Part shown: one piece after another, positions 1 through 12,131 of the stretch
Position numbering within the stretch: position 1 is the stretch's first letter
Layout: every line of letters starts with the position of its first letter
Source: Fasciolopsis buskii
Taxonomy: Eukaryota; Platyhelminthes; Trematoda; Plagiorchiida; Fasciolidae
Reading direction: 5' to 3'
DNA length: 64,000 nt
Assembly: GCA_008360955.1 (NCBI GenBank)
Contig: LUCM01006413.1
Coordinates: forward strand, 1-64,000
Notes under the pieces: generated by a model
The model's input: only the letters and a program-made list of their open reading frames with translations
The model's database searches: none
What the model was told of the DNA's origin: nothing
Made by a program: the position numbers and the translations under genes

Positions 1-240
1 TTTCTATCGAATCAGAATGATTGAAAGAGTGGGTTTTTGCAGTTACACTGTGTTCCGTGTGTTGGCTGCAGCAGCGTCTTATCTTTTCCCGCTTGTGTAG
101 GTCCACTCCCTGTTCCTCTTGGATATTCACTCTTTTTATATAAACGTGTAACTCTGGGGAACGGCAGCGGTCAGTGAGGCTTGCCTTGCTGTTTAACGCT
201 GAACGATGATGATGATGATGATGATTGACGCATTTGTTAC
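1..240 (+). mobile_element. 3' end of an RTE/SR2-like LINE with ATG-repeat tail
   Basis: Bases 20-140 resemble, at low identity, the LINE 3' region at 6590-6730 and 13810-13940 (shared blocks around a TGTTCCGTGT motif and a GGTCC...CTCC block). The sequence then runs through GTTTAACGCTGAACG into a short (ATG)n run at 206-226. The same end appears in inverted orientation near 13225-13260 (CATCATCACCATCGTTCAGCGTTAA), so I read it as the 3' terminus of this LINE family, with a simple-repeat tail instead of poly(A), as known in RTE-type elements. No coding capacity. Confidence 0.5.
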
Positions 241-299
241 CACCACGAAACCTATCCTGTTTCTCACTAGTTTATTTTCCCGCTTATTTTACAACCTGC

Positions 300-1680
300 G
301 AAGAATGACGGATGAAAGTATCTTTGACGCTACCGGGATTAGGCTAATAATCCAGTTGTTAGCGCAGTTACTACGCAAACTCTCTGAGGATGGGGACTAC
401 AATAGGCTCCTCCTATGAGGATGAGACTTTTTCGGAGTATGAGATCTTCGTGAATAAACCTTGAAGTTCTCTGACTAGTTCCATCCCTTTATCTTTAGAG
501 CTGTAGAATGCCCATCTTAGCCCGGCGCTTTATGACGTCCTAACGCTCACATTTCCCTGAGGATCTCCGCTTCGTTGGGTGGGTGTGTTGTAACTGACCA
601 CCGAAAGCTTTCCGGAAGAGCTGTAGGACGGGTTCGCTCTGAGTGCCAGCTAGGTTGCGCCTTAAAGTGCTCATTGTGGATAGGGGAACCGTCAGCTTCG
701 GAGATCGTTTCCCCCACACCTAATGCTTTCTTACCGGTATCTCGGATGAATTTCCAGTTACACCAGCACATTCCATCTCCGAAGCTGGGTGAGACCACCG
801 GTTCTCGCGATCCCTACGCAAACTTGCATTGCGTTTACGTCTCTTTACGAGCCGCGTTTCATTATACTCACTAACAGCCGGGGTAGACTGGCCTGCCTCA
901 AGAATGCGCAGAGATTTGACAGAAATCCAGGATGTCACAACGCGACGGGTCAGACCACAACTCACTAAGCCAGCAGAATACAAGGCATTCTTGATGATCA
1001 ACCAGTGCTCATTGATGTTACGAGGTGGGACAATCCTAGCTTTTCGGTCAGTGCGCTTCGAAAATTTGATAGGGGGATCGGATCAGAGAGCTTATCACAA
1101 TCTAACCGACGCGCTACCATGCGTTTTGAATGCCCATCAAAGTATTCGATCAGTGCAGTCTCAACCCTCTCATTGAGAACCACAAAAGCGGTCGCAAAGC
1201 CAGAATCAGCCTCCTCAGGGTCCATGGAGAGGCACAGGTGAGTCTTCACGGAATGGCTACATGGGGATGTCAATCAGATGACAATTAATCTGAAATGTGG
1301 GTCTCTTGGTTACAGTACACCGATGGCTAAGGTTTGCAGTGCACGTGCTAACCCCCTGTTGACTTGGTCAATTCATGCTTCCCTTCTGAAAAACCTTGCC
1401 GGGTCACTGGAGCGCGACAATTGGCAATGGCTTCATTTGGTTGGCGGGACATGTCACAGTGCAACCAGTGGGCTCTTGTGGTATTTTTTTATGGAGAACT
1501 CTTGTCAGGCTAAAATCCGCCACTTCCTCGACATTAGGACTGCTTGTCCGCGGCCGCTTATTCGGTGCGCCTGAGCCTATCTTATTCACGCGTAATCACC
1601 TGGATGCTGGCCATTTCCTTATCCACAGCCCAGGGACGTGCCCAGTAGCATGCAGGTCGACCTTTTTAACCTCATGACTT
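300..1680 (-). pseudogene. LINE pol fragment, endonuclease-RT linker, decayed
   Basis: Read on the minus strand, broken frames give the flatworm RTE/SR2-like LINE polyprotein in order. 1589-1404 covers the end of the endonuclease (a CTVTCPANQ stretch standing where this family has its ATWRPP segment). 1273-998 and 1001-720 cover the linker (NALYSAGLVSCG; SEYNETR; LRRDRENRW). 798-547 gives the stretch before the RT (VGETISEADGSPIHN ... VTTHPPNEAEILREM). Around 540-440 there is a degraded start of the RT domain (HKAPG.DG, compare the family's KSPGPDG). Several frameshifts and stops make it non-functional. The family assignment rests on motif order, not on a search. Confidence 0.7.
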
Positions 1681-3149
1681 TGACTTAATTTGTTAACCAG
1701 CATTCTGAGCCACTTTCAGTTGGTTAGGGTAATTGACAAGAAATAAATTGGCTTCATAGTTGCATAAAATAACAATTTTCTGGTCCATTGTGAGTTTATT
1801 CCGATTCAATTTGAAGAGCCATTGCCCGTTTATTGAGTAATATAACTCGCTTTTCTGTAGGCTGAAATCTTACTGGAGTGCAGTTGGAAGCTTAAAGAAA
1901 CAAGTTGACCCGCAATGCGTGGTATCAGGTTAACAGAAGAGCGTGGGCGAGAACGGTATTAGCTATAACATCTGGCCACATTTTCAAGTGTACGTAACTG
2001 CTGAGTGGGGAGGTGGTTTCTGTAACTCCATTCAGAAAAACAAACGAATGGTCTTGTAAATTGGGCTGGTCACGTTTCTGCCTTCATCATATCCACGTAC
2101 TGGATACTGTAATCCGACGGTGCGCTCAGCCCAACTAATCTGGGATTTAGTTCATTCACTAAGTAATTCACTGTGCTTTGTCAGCACGATTCACTACCGA
2201 AAATCGTAAGCATTTAACACCATCTAATTTGCAAGGAATCATTAGCAGTGCATATCTTTCATGCCTCAACTAGGGTTCAAGTTATCGTAGGCTGATTTTG
2301 AATGGATAACTTTATTTGTTGAATGTTCTAAGGGTTTTTTAAACACCAACTGATATGGGGTCCGTCCATCAATGGCGGTCATAGGATCCTACGATGGAGG
2401 TCTCTGCTGGAGACTGAGTCGAAAATGCTCTACAAGTGGTATATAAGTCGTGAGTGCTTGTGAGTTTGGAGTTTGGATGATATTTAATTTTCTTCCACGA
2501 GAAGGTGGTCGCTGCTTACCCCGCGAATTCCTCCTGCCTGATGGAAAAATAGTTTTTTTGATACAGTTGGTCTGCCCTCGTTTACTCTACCAAGCGGTCG
2601 ATACAGATCCAGCAGTTAACATAAACGTATGTGTATACATATGTATGTATGCATGTAGGTATGTGTGCATGCAAAAATGTATGTACGCGTGTGTATGTAT
2701 ATAAGTGTTTTGATCTCTCAAAACCTCTTGTTACTCAACTGTTCGCCTTATTCTAGTTACATTTCCTTGTTTGGGTATGAAAGTGAATTATATATGCGTT
2801 TAATTTCCTCAGTCTGGAAAACTTTATCGATAATGAATGGCTGTATCCAATAGACAGGTATGTTTGCCAGGTTGCTGTACTCTCAGTGATATTCAGTGTT
2901 TTGAGAAGTATTGCATGCCAGACGGGGAGATCTCAAAATTCCCGAGATCTGCTGCTGGTTGTTCATCTCCGTTTCTGCAGGAAGCCTGAAAAGATTTTTC
3001 TTTAAGAAGCGTCACAGTGGTGGCCGTGCACTCCTCCCTGACCGTGAAGCATACCTAGTGACGTTGGACTACCTTGACTTGTTACGGCAGCCAATGCGCC
3101 TCCATGGTCCTATGGGGTATGCAGAATGGCTTATTTCAAGCTGAACATT
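1681..3149. other. No gene recognised; noncoding spacer
   Basis: Short ORFs only, none with recognisable domains or splice context. Contains the tetranucleotide-like microsatellite at 2626-2704. Confidence 0.5.
2626..2704. repeat. Imperfect TATG/TG microsatellite
   Basis: A run of ATGTGTATACATATGTATG-type units, interrupted by GCATG variants, spanning about 80 bases. Confidence 0.8.
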
Positions 3150-6100
3150 CAGTCATTCCTGAAAGGTGGTCAATGGGTAGAGGTCTGTGGAAGTGGTCTA
3201 TTTCCGGTTGAGAGTTGATTAGAATTCGCAATGCAGTCGAAAAACTCAATGGAAATGCACATAACCCAAGCAGGTGTGTTTCCATTCAGCCACTCCCCAT
3301 TGCCTTGTGACAGGTTTTTGCCAAAACCAAAGGCTTTTATATAAACTAATCGCCTCCTGCTTAGCAGATAGACTCCTTAGCCTTGTCGGCCATCCATTTT
3401 CCATGAATCAACAACAAACAGGACCTCGTTCTGCATCGGTTATTGCGCAGGATAATTAAGATCGTGCTGCCCGCTGCGTCAAGCATGATGTAAAAAGGTA
3501 TTTGGACCACTTTAGAGCTGCGTCTTGAGTCAACATCCCGCTGCTTCTATTCCTTTTAATAAACGTTTGTGTCGTATGACTTCAGGGGCCAGTTGTCTTT
3601 CGAAATAAGTGTACACAGCAGAAGTTGTTAATAACCTAGGGCTACACTGCAAAAGACGGTACAACTCATATGCAAAAAAATGAGCTTTATGAAGGACACC
3701 GCTGTCGTTCACAGAAACAAAGGCTGTAGCATTTTACCGCTAGCAGGTAATTTTGATGCACAAGTTGAAAAATGTGTTTCAAAAGGTCGTGTAGGTGGGC
3801 ACTGTGGCTCTTCTGTTGAGAATGCCGATGACTGGGATAAGGATCTCCAGTTGTCAACAGTCGGTTATTCCTGTATAACGTGAATTTCCGACATAGTTCG
3901 CTTTGCACAACGACGTGGCGCTCTAACTGCACAGATAATCTGAGCCAAGTCGATGCCATTGTAGGGAGCTACCTCTGGCTACCTTTGTTTAAAATTGTTG
4001 ATTCTACCGTTCCACGTACGTAGAATTGGCTAACAATAGTTTTAGTAATAATTTCCCGGAAACTCAATATTGAACGACACAAGCTCCAAACCCGACTAGG
4101 CATACACCGTTTGCTTGATTCACATGTTCCAACTAGTTATAAGAAGAAACTATCAGACGAGCTAGGTATTCCATTGAAAAATGTGAGTGAGCTTTTGGGT
4201 CGTATGAAGCAAACAGTGCGCTTGACAGCAGGCTTCATCTTCGGTGAGTCTAGTGGAGGAAAAGTGCGAGCTCGTACACTGTCAGCAGATGAATAAGATA
4301 TGTTGGCAACTACTAATCCAGGTTGTCAAAAGCCTGGGTAATAATCATGAAAATTGGTAGTTGAGAATAACCGAAGATTTAAGAGTAGCAGATGCTTTAG
4401 GCCGCGCCCCAAGACCGTCTAAACCTATGGGTGTTACCGGTGGGTGGCGAACTTTAATCAGTGAAGCGATGAGGTGTAGAAATAGCTGACCTATTCGTAA
4501 CAATCGGCAGATCCTCGACCTTCGGGCCGAATGCTTCAAGGCGGAGTGTAGCTTGACGCACAGTATCGACGCTACTCAGGGGTCGACAATCCCGAATCAT
4601 AGGAGGATGTCACTTGACCCTCCAATGGAATTGAAATTAGAGTCGACCATTCGACGTATCCCGACAAACCTCCCACAGTTCTTTTCAAACTGGGTGGGAA
4701 TGCTTGTTTCCTTGCTGCATGACATTTTGAACGAGATATGTATTCCGTCATCGTCGGACAGGTTACCGATTTTATTCATCTTCAAGAAGGGATACAAAAT
4801 GGTCGCTTTTTTCATGCTTTGCTTCCGATAGGTAGGTTGCTTGGCGTGATTTCGGCTCACAAGTTTAGCTACCGAGGACAATAGGCCGCAAATTCGCAAG
4901 GATAAGATTCCATAGACCAAATATTTACCCTTCGCAAGTAACCTGAAATGCGCCGTTACCAGACAAACACGGTATTTCACGACTTGCGGAGGACTTCGAA
5001 CAATGCTGATCAGTGTTCTTCATCAGAACCGTATGCCATAGAATTTCATAAACCTCCTGCAAACATTGTACTCACGTACTTCGGGGTACGTAAGATTATA
5101 CGGTTTACTATCAAGTTCATTTGGTACGACGGACGGTGATCGACAAGGGTGTCGTATTTTGCCATTCTTGTTTGATTTCGTTGAGGGCATGATAGTGGTA
5201 GATGCTATATGAAGTCTCCCGGACGTAGGTGCAGAATTAGTGAATGATAAAAAGCTGTCTGATTTAGATCACGCGGTGGCCTAATTGTGCTCGATCGAAT
5301 GTGTGCAATGTGCGCTATACAGCTTGGGGAGCGCTGTTGCTTCATTCGAGATAAGATTTTCATTTTTTAAGTTTAGTATACTTGCAGTATTGGACGGCAG
5401 TGATTTCGAGCTTGATACCGGATGGAGGGTGTTGTCCCTACGCAAGCCATCGAATTGTTTCCGATCAGGCTCTCCTTGACCTCCTCATTTCCATTAAAGA
5501 ATAATGAAGAACAAGCACGTGAACTGTATTCAGACTTAACCAGGAATCAACAAATATGGTATGACAATGGAAAGCATGACCGCGTATGTCGTTGTTGTCG
5601 ATTGTACAGCGCAGTAAGCGAATGTGATTGTCTGAATTATGCGACGTATTGACGGTTAACTAGTTAGGGGCTGGGTGGGAGGGTTGGAGTGAACAGTGGG
5701 GGCAAAGTGTCATTAATCATTGGTGAGTGTGAAAGCAGCGCAATGAAACGATGGGTCCATGGAGACATACATGGGTCATGATTGCATTTCTGTATGAAAT
5801 ATGCGGGCCTAACGTTAGCTAATGTCGGCGAAGCACTTTTCCTTGGATTAATTCAAATTTCTTGATAGAGTATTTTCAGGGGCATTTCCGACTCCCATGG
5901 AAAGGGGAACTAACAATTGTTGATCGTTTCACGTGTCTCGGCAGTCGCGCGATGAAGGATAGTAGATCAGTAGTAGAGGTGACCACGCGTATGTCCAAGG
6001 CTCAAGTGGCGTACCCTAGACTAAAGCACTTGTGTTGTCGGCCTGATATTTCGCAGAAGCTGAAAGGTCGTGTATACTGTGTCTCAGTGCACTTAGTTTT

Positions 6101-6735
6101 GTTGTGTGGTTGCGAGACATGGAGCTTGATCGCTGGATATGTTCGTCTCTTAGAGGTTTTCGATCGTCAGCGTTTGCGTAGTATCGTTAGGTTTAGATGG
6201 GATGATCGAACGAGCGATATGTAGGTTAAGAATTGAGTATTGGGTGTTGGTCCAAAGAATATTCTGTCGGGGCGTACCGAATTAGTAGACTTCGTTGTTT
6301 GGATCACGTATTTCTTATGGTGAACACTTATGTACTGTGCTGTGCTCTAATTTCCGTTTCTCCCACGGAATGAAAGAAGCCATGTGGAGGTCGATAGATG
6401 ACTTTTGAGCGGAGAATGAGAAAACATACAACGAATTTGGGTGGAGTGGGCGGCATGCATCTTCGTAGTTGGGATCCAAAATATCCGGCAACCGATTGGG
6501 TGAAGTGACTGAAGGATATATGACAAAGGACCGTGAACAATGGTGATCGTACTGTCATTTTCTGATCAGAATGTTTGGATAAGAGCGCGTTTGCGCAGTT
6601 AGATCGCGTGTTCCGTGTTTTGGCTATTGGTGCATCTTTTAAATCCTTTCTCATCCGTTTTGGTCCGCTCCTTGTCCACCTTGTGTGCTCACTCTTCGGA
6701 TTAAAACGTGCAACATGACGGTCGAGGCTTCTTTT
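3150..6735 (+). mobile_element. LINE copy A, RTE/SR2-like, near full length but decayed
   Basis: Plus-strand LINE with parts in the expected order. 3150-3450 is a 5' region similar to 8900-9180. About 4100-4300 is an endonuclease/linker remnant. 4595-4840 is the start of RT (FIFKKGYK, where the family has a VPVFKKG-like motif). 5090-5290 holds RT palm motifs (RQGCRILPFLFDF), with the catalytic YADD region degraded to LDHAVA. 5862-6224 gives the C-terminal domain (DRFTCLGSR, KLKGRVYC, LLCGCETWSL, VFDRQRLRSIVRF). 6225-6560 gives the last coding part (WDPKYPATDWVK, TKDREQW), followed by a 3' UTR. Multiple stops and frameshifts. Two stretches, 5014-5261 and 6176-6711, are nearly identical to pieces of copy B. 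Confidence 0.75.
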
Positions 6736-8073
6736 ATTGTAGCCTGCTCTGCTGTTTGACTCGTTCTCACGGAAACGATTATGGTACTTGTGATTCAAAG
6801 GTTCCGGACTAGGTTACCAGTGGAAAGCATCTGCAGCGTTGGTAGCCCCTGGTGAATTCACCGTCAGTACTCCGTCATTTGAGAACCTTAGCATCGAACT
6901 ATCGTTGCCGTTCGCCTTGGACGTTCTTTTAATGGTTGACATATCTTGATTTCATTCAGTGGTAAAATCTCCTTAGCAAGAATGCGTAATTGACTTTCGA
7001 AGCCGGGTTTTCCTCTGCATCCTCCTTCCATTGCTGATAATCGGTATGTTGTTTTATGCCGTCTTTAGTTCTGGGAGCTGTGTTCATCTGTTGCATTCAT
7101 TTTGCTACCCTTCGAAATATTTTCGCTGGTTTATTACATATAGCTGGCTTAATTACTTTGGTTTCATATTGTTTTCAATGTGAATATCGTAGCACCTGAT
7201 CACTCTGAGTCTTTCTGTTTTATTAAACCAGGTGGCTTTTGGTTTCAGCTCACTCAGTTTTTGCAGTCGTTAACCTTAAATTGATTTGCTCTGAATATGG
7301 TCGGATGAACCGCATTGTCGTAGTGCACTTTGGTAGAAGCTCACGTGGGAACTTTTGAATGAGGACTCATTTGTGTCGGCTTCTGAAGACTAGTAAATTA
7401 TGTAAAAATATAAATGTAGAAGGATGAATCTCCCAGGGCTTAGCAATATAGACAATGAATGAAAGCTGAAGTAGGTAGGTTCGACATCTAAGAGCGGGGA
7501 TTTGTTACAGGAGACTGTCCACCTAAATTTGAGGTCACCAAGAGAAGATCCTAAAAATGAGAACTACGGAGACGAATCCCGACATATAAAGTGCAGGGCG
7601 ATCCCGGTAGGAAAGAGATAATGTGACTGTCCATTGATGAGCAAGTGACCGCTGATTGGAGGGCACCATTGCCCAGCCATTTGGCTTTTCGTTGAATCCA
7701 GTCGATAAAGATAAACGGAGCTGCACTTATTACATGAATAAACTATTCGATTGTCTGATTTGGTCTTTATGCAAATAGAATTTGAGCAGAAATTTGCCTG
7801 GTATAAAATTGAGTCCCGCAGCATGAGAAGCAAGCTCAAATTCAAACATAAACGAAAATTTACCAACAAGCTCGCTTGAATGAGTGAGCCTGTGGGTCAC
7901 AAGACAGTCTATTCACAAAATGGGTATTTGAGGGGGAAAGAAGAGAAGTTTTAGAAGCATTTAAACATACCTGGTTTGTAAAACCTCACTCGGAGACTAA
8001 TCTTATTTCACGTTCTTTATTTATGCGCTATCGTCCAGTCACATCGGATTTTTACGTTAAAACTTTCGTTTAG
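6736..8073. other. No gene recognised between LINE copy A and first exon
   Basis: No ORF with recognisable motifs, and no convincing exon borders. Probably upstream or intronic sequence of the host gene whose exons start at 8074. Confidence 0.4.
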
Positions 8074-8222
8074 ATCATTCCATTGGCTCGCAAGGGACAC
8101 TTCGATGTTCGGTGTTTCCTCCCCACTCTTGTATTCGCGAAAAATATCAAACCAGATTCGTACAGTCGATCGCTGGCTTTAAAACTGCAGCAGTCAATGA
8201 ACGCACAATCAAAAGAAATTAG
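8074..8222 (+). CDS. Coding exon of unrecognised host gene
   Basis: An open frame begins right after a TTTCGTTTAG acceptor (AG 8072-8073) and ends at AG|GTTAGT (donor GT 8223-8224). It encodes about 49 residues beginning IIPLARKGHFDVRCF and ending QQSMNAQSKEI, plus two bases of the next codon. The frame runs through a 46-bp intron into 8269, where the next exon supplies the third base and stays open. I do not recognise the protein: the first part is mixed hydrophobic, the second a likely helix (SRSLALKLQQSMNAQ). It is an internal exon, so no start codon is claimed. Flanking LINE DNA has no long open frames, which argues for a real exon. Confirmation needs transcript data. Confidence 0.5.
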
Positions 8223-8268
8223 GTTAGTTTCCAATTATTTTTTACCCATCAAAAATTTCCGGTTTTAG

Positions 8269-8341
8269 ATCGAGGATATGCCAGAGTCAGGTCGAGTACA
8301 AACGTCCCACATTTCACTTCGTTGTAGAAACGGACGCTGAG
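8269..8341 (+). CDS. Short coding exon of the same host gene
   Basis: Follows a 46-bp intron (8223-8268) with acceptor GGTTTTAG. Joined to the previous exon it reads RSRICQSQVEYKRPTFHFV..TDAE and ends at GAG|GTAATT, a complete codon. A further possible exon of 29 bases (8425-8453, acceptor CTCATAG, donor TG|GTAAAG) would add TPQSTEAEF, but what follows it is unclear because the obvious next acceptor (AG just before 8522) leads to a stop. Very short introns between short exons are known from flatworm genes. Function unknown. Confidence 0.45.
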
Positions 8342-8453
8342 GTAATTCATTTAATGTATTATGCTACTGTTACTAAAAATGATAAATCCTCTTGTTGATG
8401 AATGTGTTTGTAATTCTCTCATAGACACCGCAATCTACGGAAGCGGAGTTTTG

Positions 8454-8879
8454 GTAAAGTACATTCCCTGCTCAGGCTGCAGGAAATTTGCAGTGATTCA
8501 AACCCGCTTAAATTTATTTTAGTGGAGTCGCATGTCAGTGGACGTGAATGGTAATCTGCCAATTTGTCTACTCCGCAGCACGATTTCTCCGTCATCTATC
8601 TACTGTGCCGGCCATTTCCAAGCGATTTTTCGTTGCTTTTCAAATTCTGTTGTGTTAACCCGAACAATGTTGTTAGGATATGCATTTTCAGGTGGGCAAT
8701 GATATGATATGATATCTGAACTTTTGCCTTAAATAGTATACTACGAACGTTTTTGAATCAAGCCTGCGTTTTTCGAATTGTGATTTTACCTCCTGCATTT
8801 TAAGTTTACTGATTAATGTTTGTGTAATTCATCACAATGAAACTGCGCTTTTATGTGGTATGTCGGCGTGTGCCTCCGT
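8454..8879. other. Intron-like spacer, no gene seen
   Basis: Contains splice-like sites (AG before 8522, GT after 8549) but no exon that joins cleanly in frame to 8425-8453. A short TGATA repeat lies at 8700-8716. Confidence 0.35.
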
Positions 8880-11474
8880 GACTTAGCGACTTATACAGGT
8901 TGGCTAATTTCAACGAGAAGATGCCTTCGTGCTTGGGAGGCCACTGGGTAGATATTTGACAGCATATTCTCCTGGTTCTTCTGGTTGAGAATGGATTTGA
9001 GCTGGCAACTTAATATGAAAAGTGAGTGGGAAAATAATTTATCCAAGTAGGTGTGGTTTCACTCAGTCACTCCTCAGTGTCTTGCGGACAAGTTCGTGTT
9101 AGGACCAAAAACCTTGGTTGTCCTGCTTGGCGACTAGACTTCCCAGGAGTATCCGCCCACCATCTCCCATGAATTACCTGTCCACATACTTCATCGGTCG
9201 TCACGCAGACTACTCAGGACGGCGCTGTCCATTGCAACGAGCAATGTGGTTAGCGGTAAGTGTGACAGGACTGAGAGTTCCCTCTTTTTTATACAACCTT
9301 TTTTGTGTCCCCAACCGTCTCTCTTTTTCCCTCCCATCTACCCATAATGTCCTCGCTCATAACGTGCTTGATAATTGTAATGGTTCATTGTCAGATAGTG
9401 CCATAAGTGATTTTCATTCTCGTAGCTCATATTTTCCGAGGCCCCATCAGCCCCTAAACGTTGGTTTCTTTGACGTGCGCAATCTTATGCAGGCTGCTCT
9501 ATGAGCTTTCGCAATGGACTCATTGGCTGTTGCTGTCTTACGCGTCAGTGAAATAGGAGTTCAAAATTCGAGTGGTGTAATTCAGCTAGCTGCGGCGAAC
9601 GTCTCTCCAAGACTTTTCCTGTGTACGTTAGGAGACCAAGCAATTCACCCTGCAGGTTGACGTAGCGTACGAACAGTCTTGACTGACAACGCTGAAACGG
9701 TCCTTTTAGACTGGGTCCCGGTTAACAGTGGCTTATATGCCATGAGGCTCCAGGGGTCGACTGGCGTTCGAAAGGACAGCTGTGTTCAGCGCAGCATATT
9801 TGTTCATCTTAGGGTATTTTCCAGCAGATGTAATTGACACGTAGAAGGGCGTTTTATGACTCGCTCGCAGTTCGTTCGTAGGATCAAAGGCTCTGACATT
9901 GTAGTCATAGCAGGTTGGTTAACTTGTTTAGGTGGCCATTGCACCTTGCTGCTCGCGTACAGGTAACCGTGATAGGTTGCTCCTGTTCCTTGCAGACAGC
10001 GGAACTTCGACACAGTTTGCATCGAACATCGACATAGCGCTAAAACTCTACGGGTATTCTGAGGCAGGTGGGTGCTATCGCAGAAAGCTACCTTTAGTGC
10101 AGTTGTTTAAAGCTATGGGTTCTACTGTTCCTTGTACATAGAATCTGATCATCCGTTAGTTTTGGTGTGGTTTTTGCTTCAACTCAAATGTCATCGGCGC
10201 AAACAGCAAACCTGACTGGCCGTAGATTGTTTGTATAATCCGGTTGCTCGCACCAATTGTGATCAGAAACTACCAGGCGAACTAAGAACGCATACGGGCA
10301 ATAATGTAGGTGACTGCCGACATCAAACCAAGCGGAGATTGCACTTGGCACAAGGGTTTCATATATGGTTCCAAGTGCGTTGTCCATCGAAGATATTGAA
10401 CTTTTCAGTAGTCTTTGAGTCTATTGGAGTGAAAAGCCAGCTTTCAAACTAAAAGGAAGTGAATAATTTAAGGTCTCATCTACAGCGTAGAGTGACAACA
10501 AGCATTAAGATAGGCCAAGAAAGTTAACGAGTGAAAATGGAGAAAGAATCGGCAATAGCAGCTGCCTCAGGTAACGGTCAGAGATTGTTTAAGCTTATGC
10601 GGTTAGTTGAATAATATTCGGTAGAGATGGGGAATCTATTCTTGGGGGATTGTAGAGGTCCGGCCATTGGGCTGGGTACTTCAAGGAATAGTTCATCTGG
10701 ACGCATGCTAATGCCATCACTCCGATGCCAACCACTACGAATCCTTTGGAAGTGTCACTTGATCCCCCAAAGGAATCAGAAAAGCTTTCGAACATATAAC
10801 GGTTGAACCGAGGAAAACGTGCCTGTCCTGAAAAACTAAACTCAGCTTTTTCAGACTAGGTGGAGAGGCGTGGATAAAGACACACCATCTCGCTCTGTGA
10901 CATTATGTACGAGGAGCATTTTCTTCAGTCATGAATTTGGTCACTGATTGTAACTATCGTCAAGAAAGGAATGCACACTAACTGTAATAATCAGTTAATT
11001 CCGATAGTCACCAGGGTTTCAGTTTCGATGAGGCTGTGTCGGCTGACATCGATTCACTAGAGTAGCTTCTGTGACCAGCAACCTGGACTTCCCCGGGAGG
11101 AGGGTGTGAGGTGTACGTTTTTAGTGATCGGTAGTTACTTAAGATGCACCTCACACCATTGTCCGATAGCCCTAGTTTTTGAATTTAAAGGCGAATCCTA
11201 CTCAATTGATCGGACAATGCTATTCAATGTTCTTCATCAGAACCGTATGCCATAGAATTTCATGAACCTCCTGCAAACATTGTACTCACGTACTTCGGGG
11301 TACGTAAGATTATACGGTTTACTATCAAGTTCATTTGGTACGACGGACGGTGATCGACAAGGGTGTCGTATTTTGCCATTCTTGTTTGATTTCGTTGAGG
11401 GCATGATAGTGGTAGATGCTATATGAAGTCTCCCGGACGTAGGTGCAGAATTAGTGAATGATGAAAAGCTGTCC
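8880..11474 (+). mobile_element. LINE copy B, RTE/SR2-like, 5' region to RT, cut at 11474
   Basis: Plus strand, parts in family order. 8900-9180 is a 5' region like that of copy A. 9118-9600 is the endonuclease N-terminus (LNVGFFDVRNLMQAAL, then VSEIGVQNSSGVIQL). 9680-10150 is more endonuclease (LLDWVPVNSGLYAMRLQG; DIVVIAG, compare the family's VAGD; DRLLLFLAD). 10730-11000 is the start of RT. 11180-11450 is the RT palm (SIDRTMLFNVLHQN, RQGCRILPFLFDF). Stops and frameshifts throughout. Similarity to the family ends abruptly at about 11474, where unrelated sequence and a minus-strand LINE piece begin. Confidence 0.7.
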
Positions 11475-11529
11475 CTGCAGTCTCAAGGTGCAAAGACGGC
11501 TGTTAACTGGGATCCAGTCTAAAGGGGAT

Positions 11530-12131
11530 ACTTCGGTCTTCTCACTTAAAACTTCCTACACCGCGTTGATTCACAGCTTGAACTGCTTCGTCCCCTGGAG
11601 TGTACTGCAAATACCTTGACGAGACATTTGGCGCAGTTATTTGAATGACTCTGCTCGAATTCTGAATTCGTGTTTCACTCACGCAGCAGACATCAATCGA
11701 AAGTGGGTCCAGTCTACTGTCAGAGCCAAACACGCCTGTTGGCCAGCCTGCATTAAAGTGCGCACATTGAAGGAACCCAGATGCAGACGCTGACGAGGCT
11801 TGAGAAAATGTGAGCTAACAGACTGAAAACCACCTACTACACTATTTGACAATAAAGCGTTGCGAGTATCGAGTGTGTTATCAATGGAGATACTATGGGT
11901 AGGCAGAAGGGGCAAACAGATTGGGTTGGAGACAGAAGAGACAAGTTGAATAAAAGAGAGGGGACTCTGAGCAGTAGCATACTTATCACTACCCACCCCA
12001 CTTGCGCTCGATGCAATGTTTGGCGCGGTCCTGATTATTCTGCGCGACGACCGATGCGGTATGGTGAATAGCTTGTGGTTTATTTCGGTTATACTATTGT
12101 TTCTCTCACTGATGATTCGATATGCTTCCAC
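11530..12131 (-). mobile_element. LINE endonuclease 5' fragment, inverted
   Basis: On the minus strand, 12131-11679 reads through an N-terminal leader into LHLGSFNVRTLMQAGQQ, the typical start of the AP-endonuclease domain of this LINE family. After a frameshift, 11733-11542 gives LSIDVCCVSETRIQNSSRVIQ, the second conserved endonuclease block containing the catalytic ET..Q region. The piece stops at about 11530, so only the first part of the domain is present. It lies head to head with copy B. Confidence 0.75.

Noticed and set aside
6328..6798. 156-codon minus-strand frame, repeated at 13557-13883
   Set aside because: Antisense shadow of the LINE C-terminal coding and 3' UTR, which read correctly on the plus strand.
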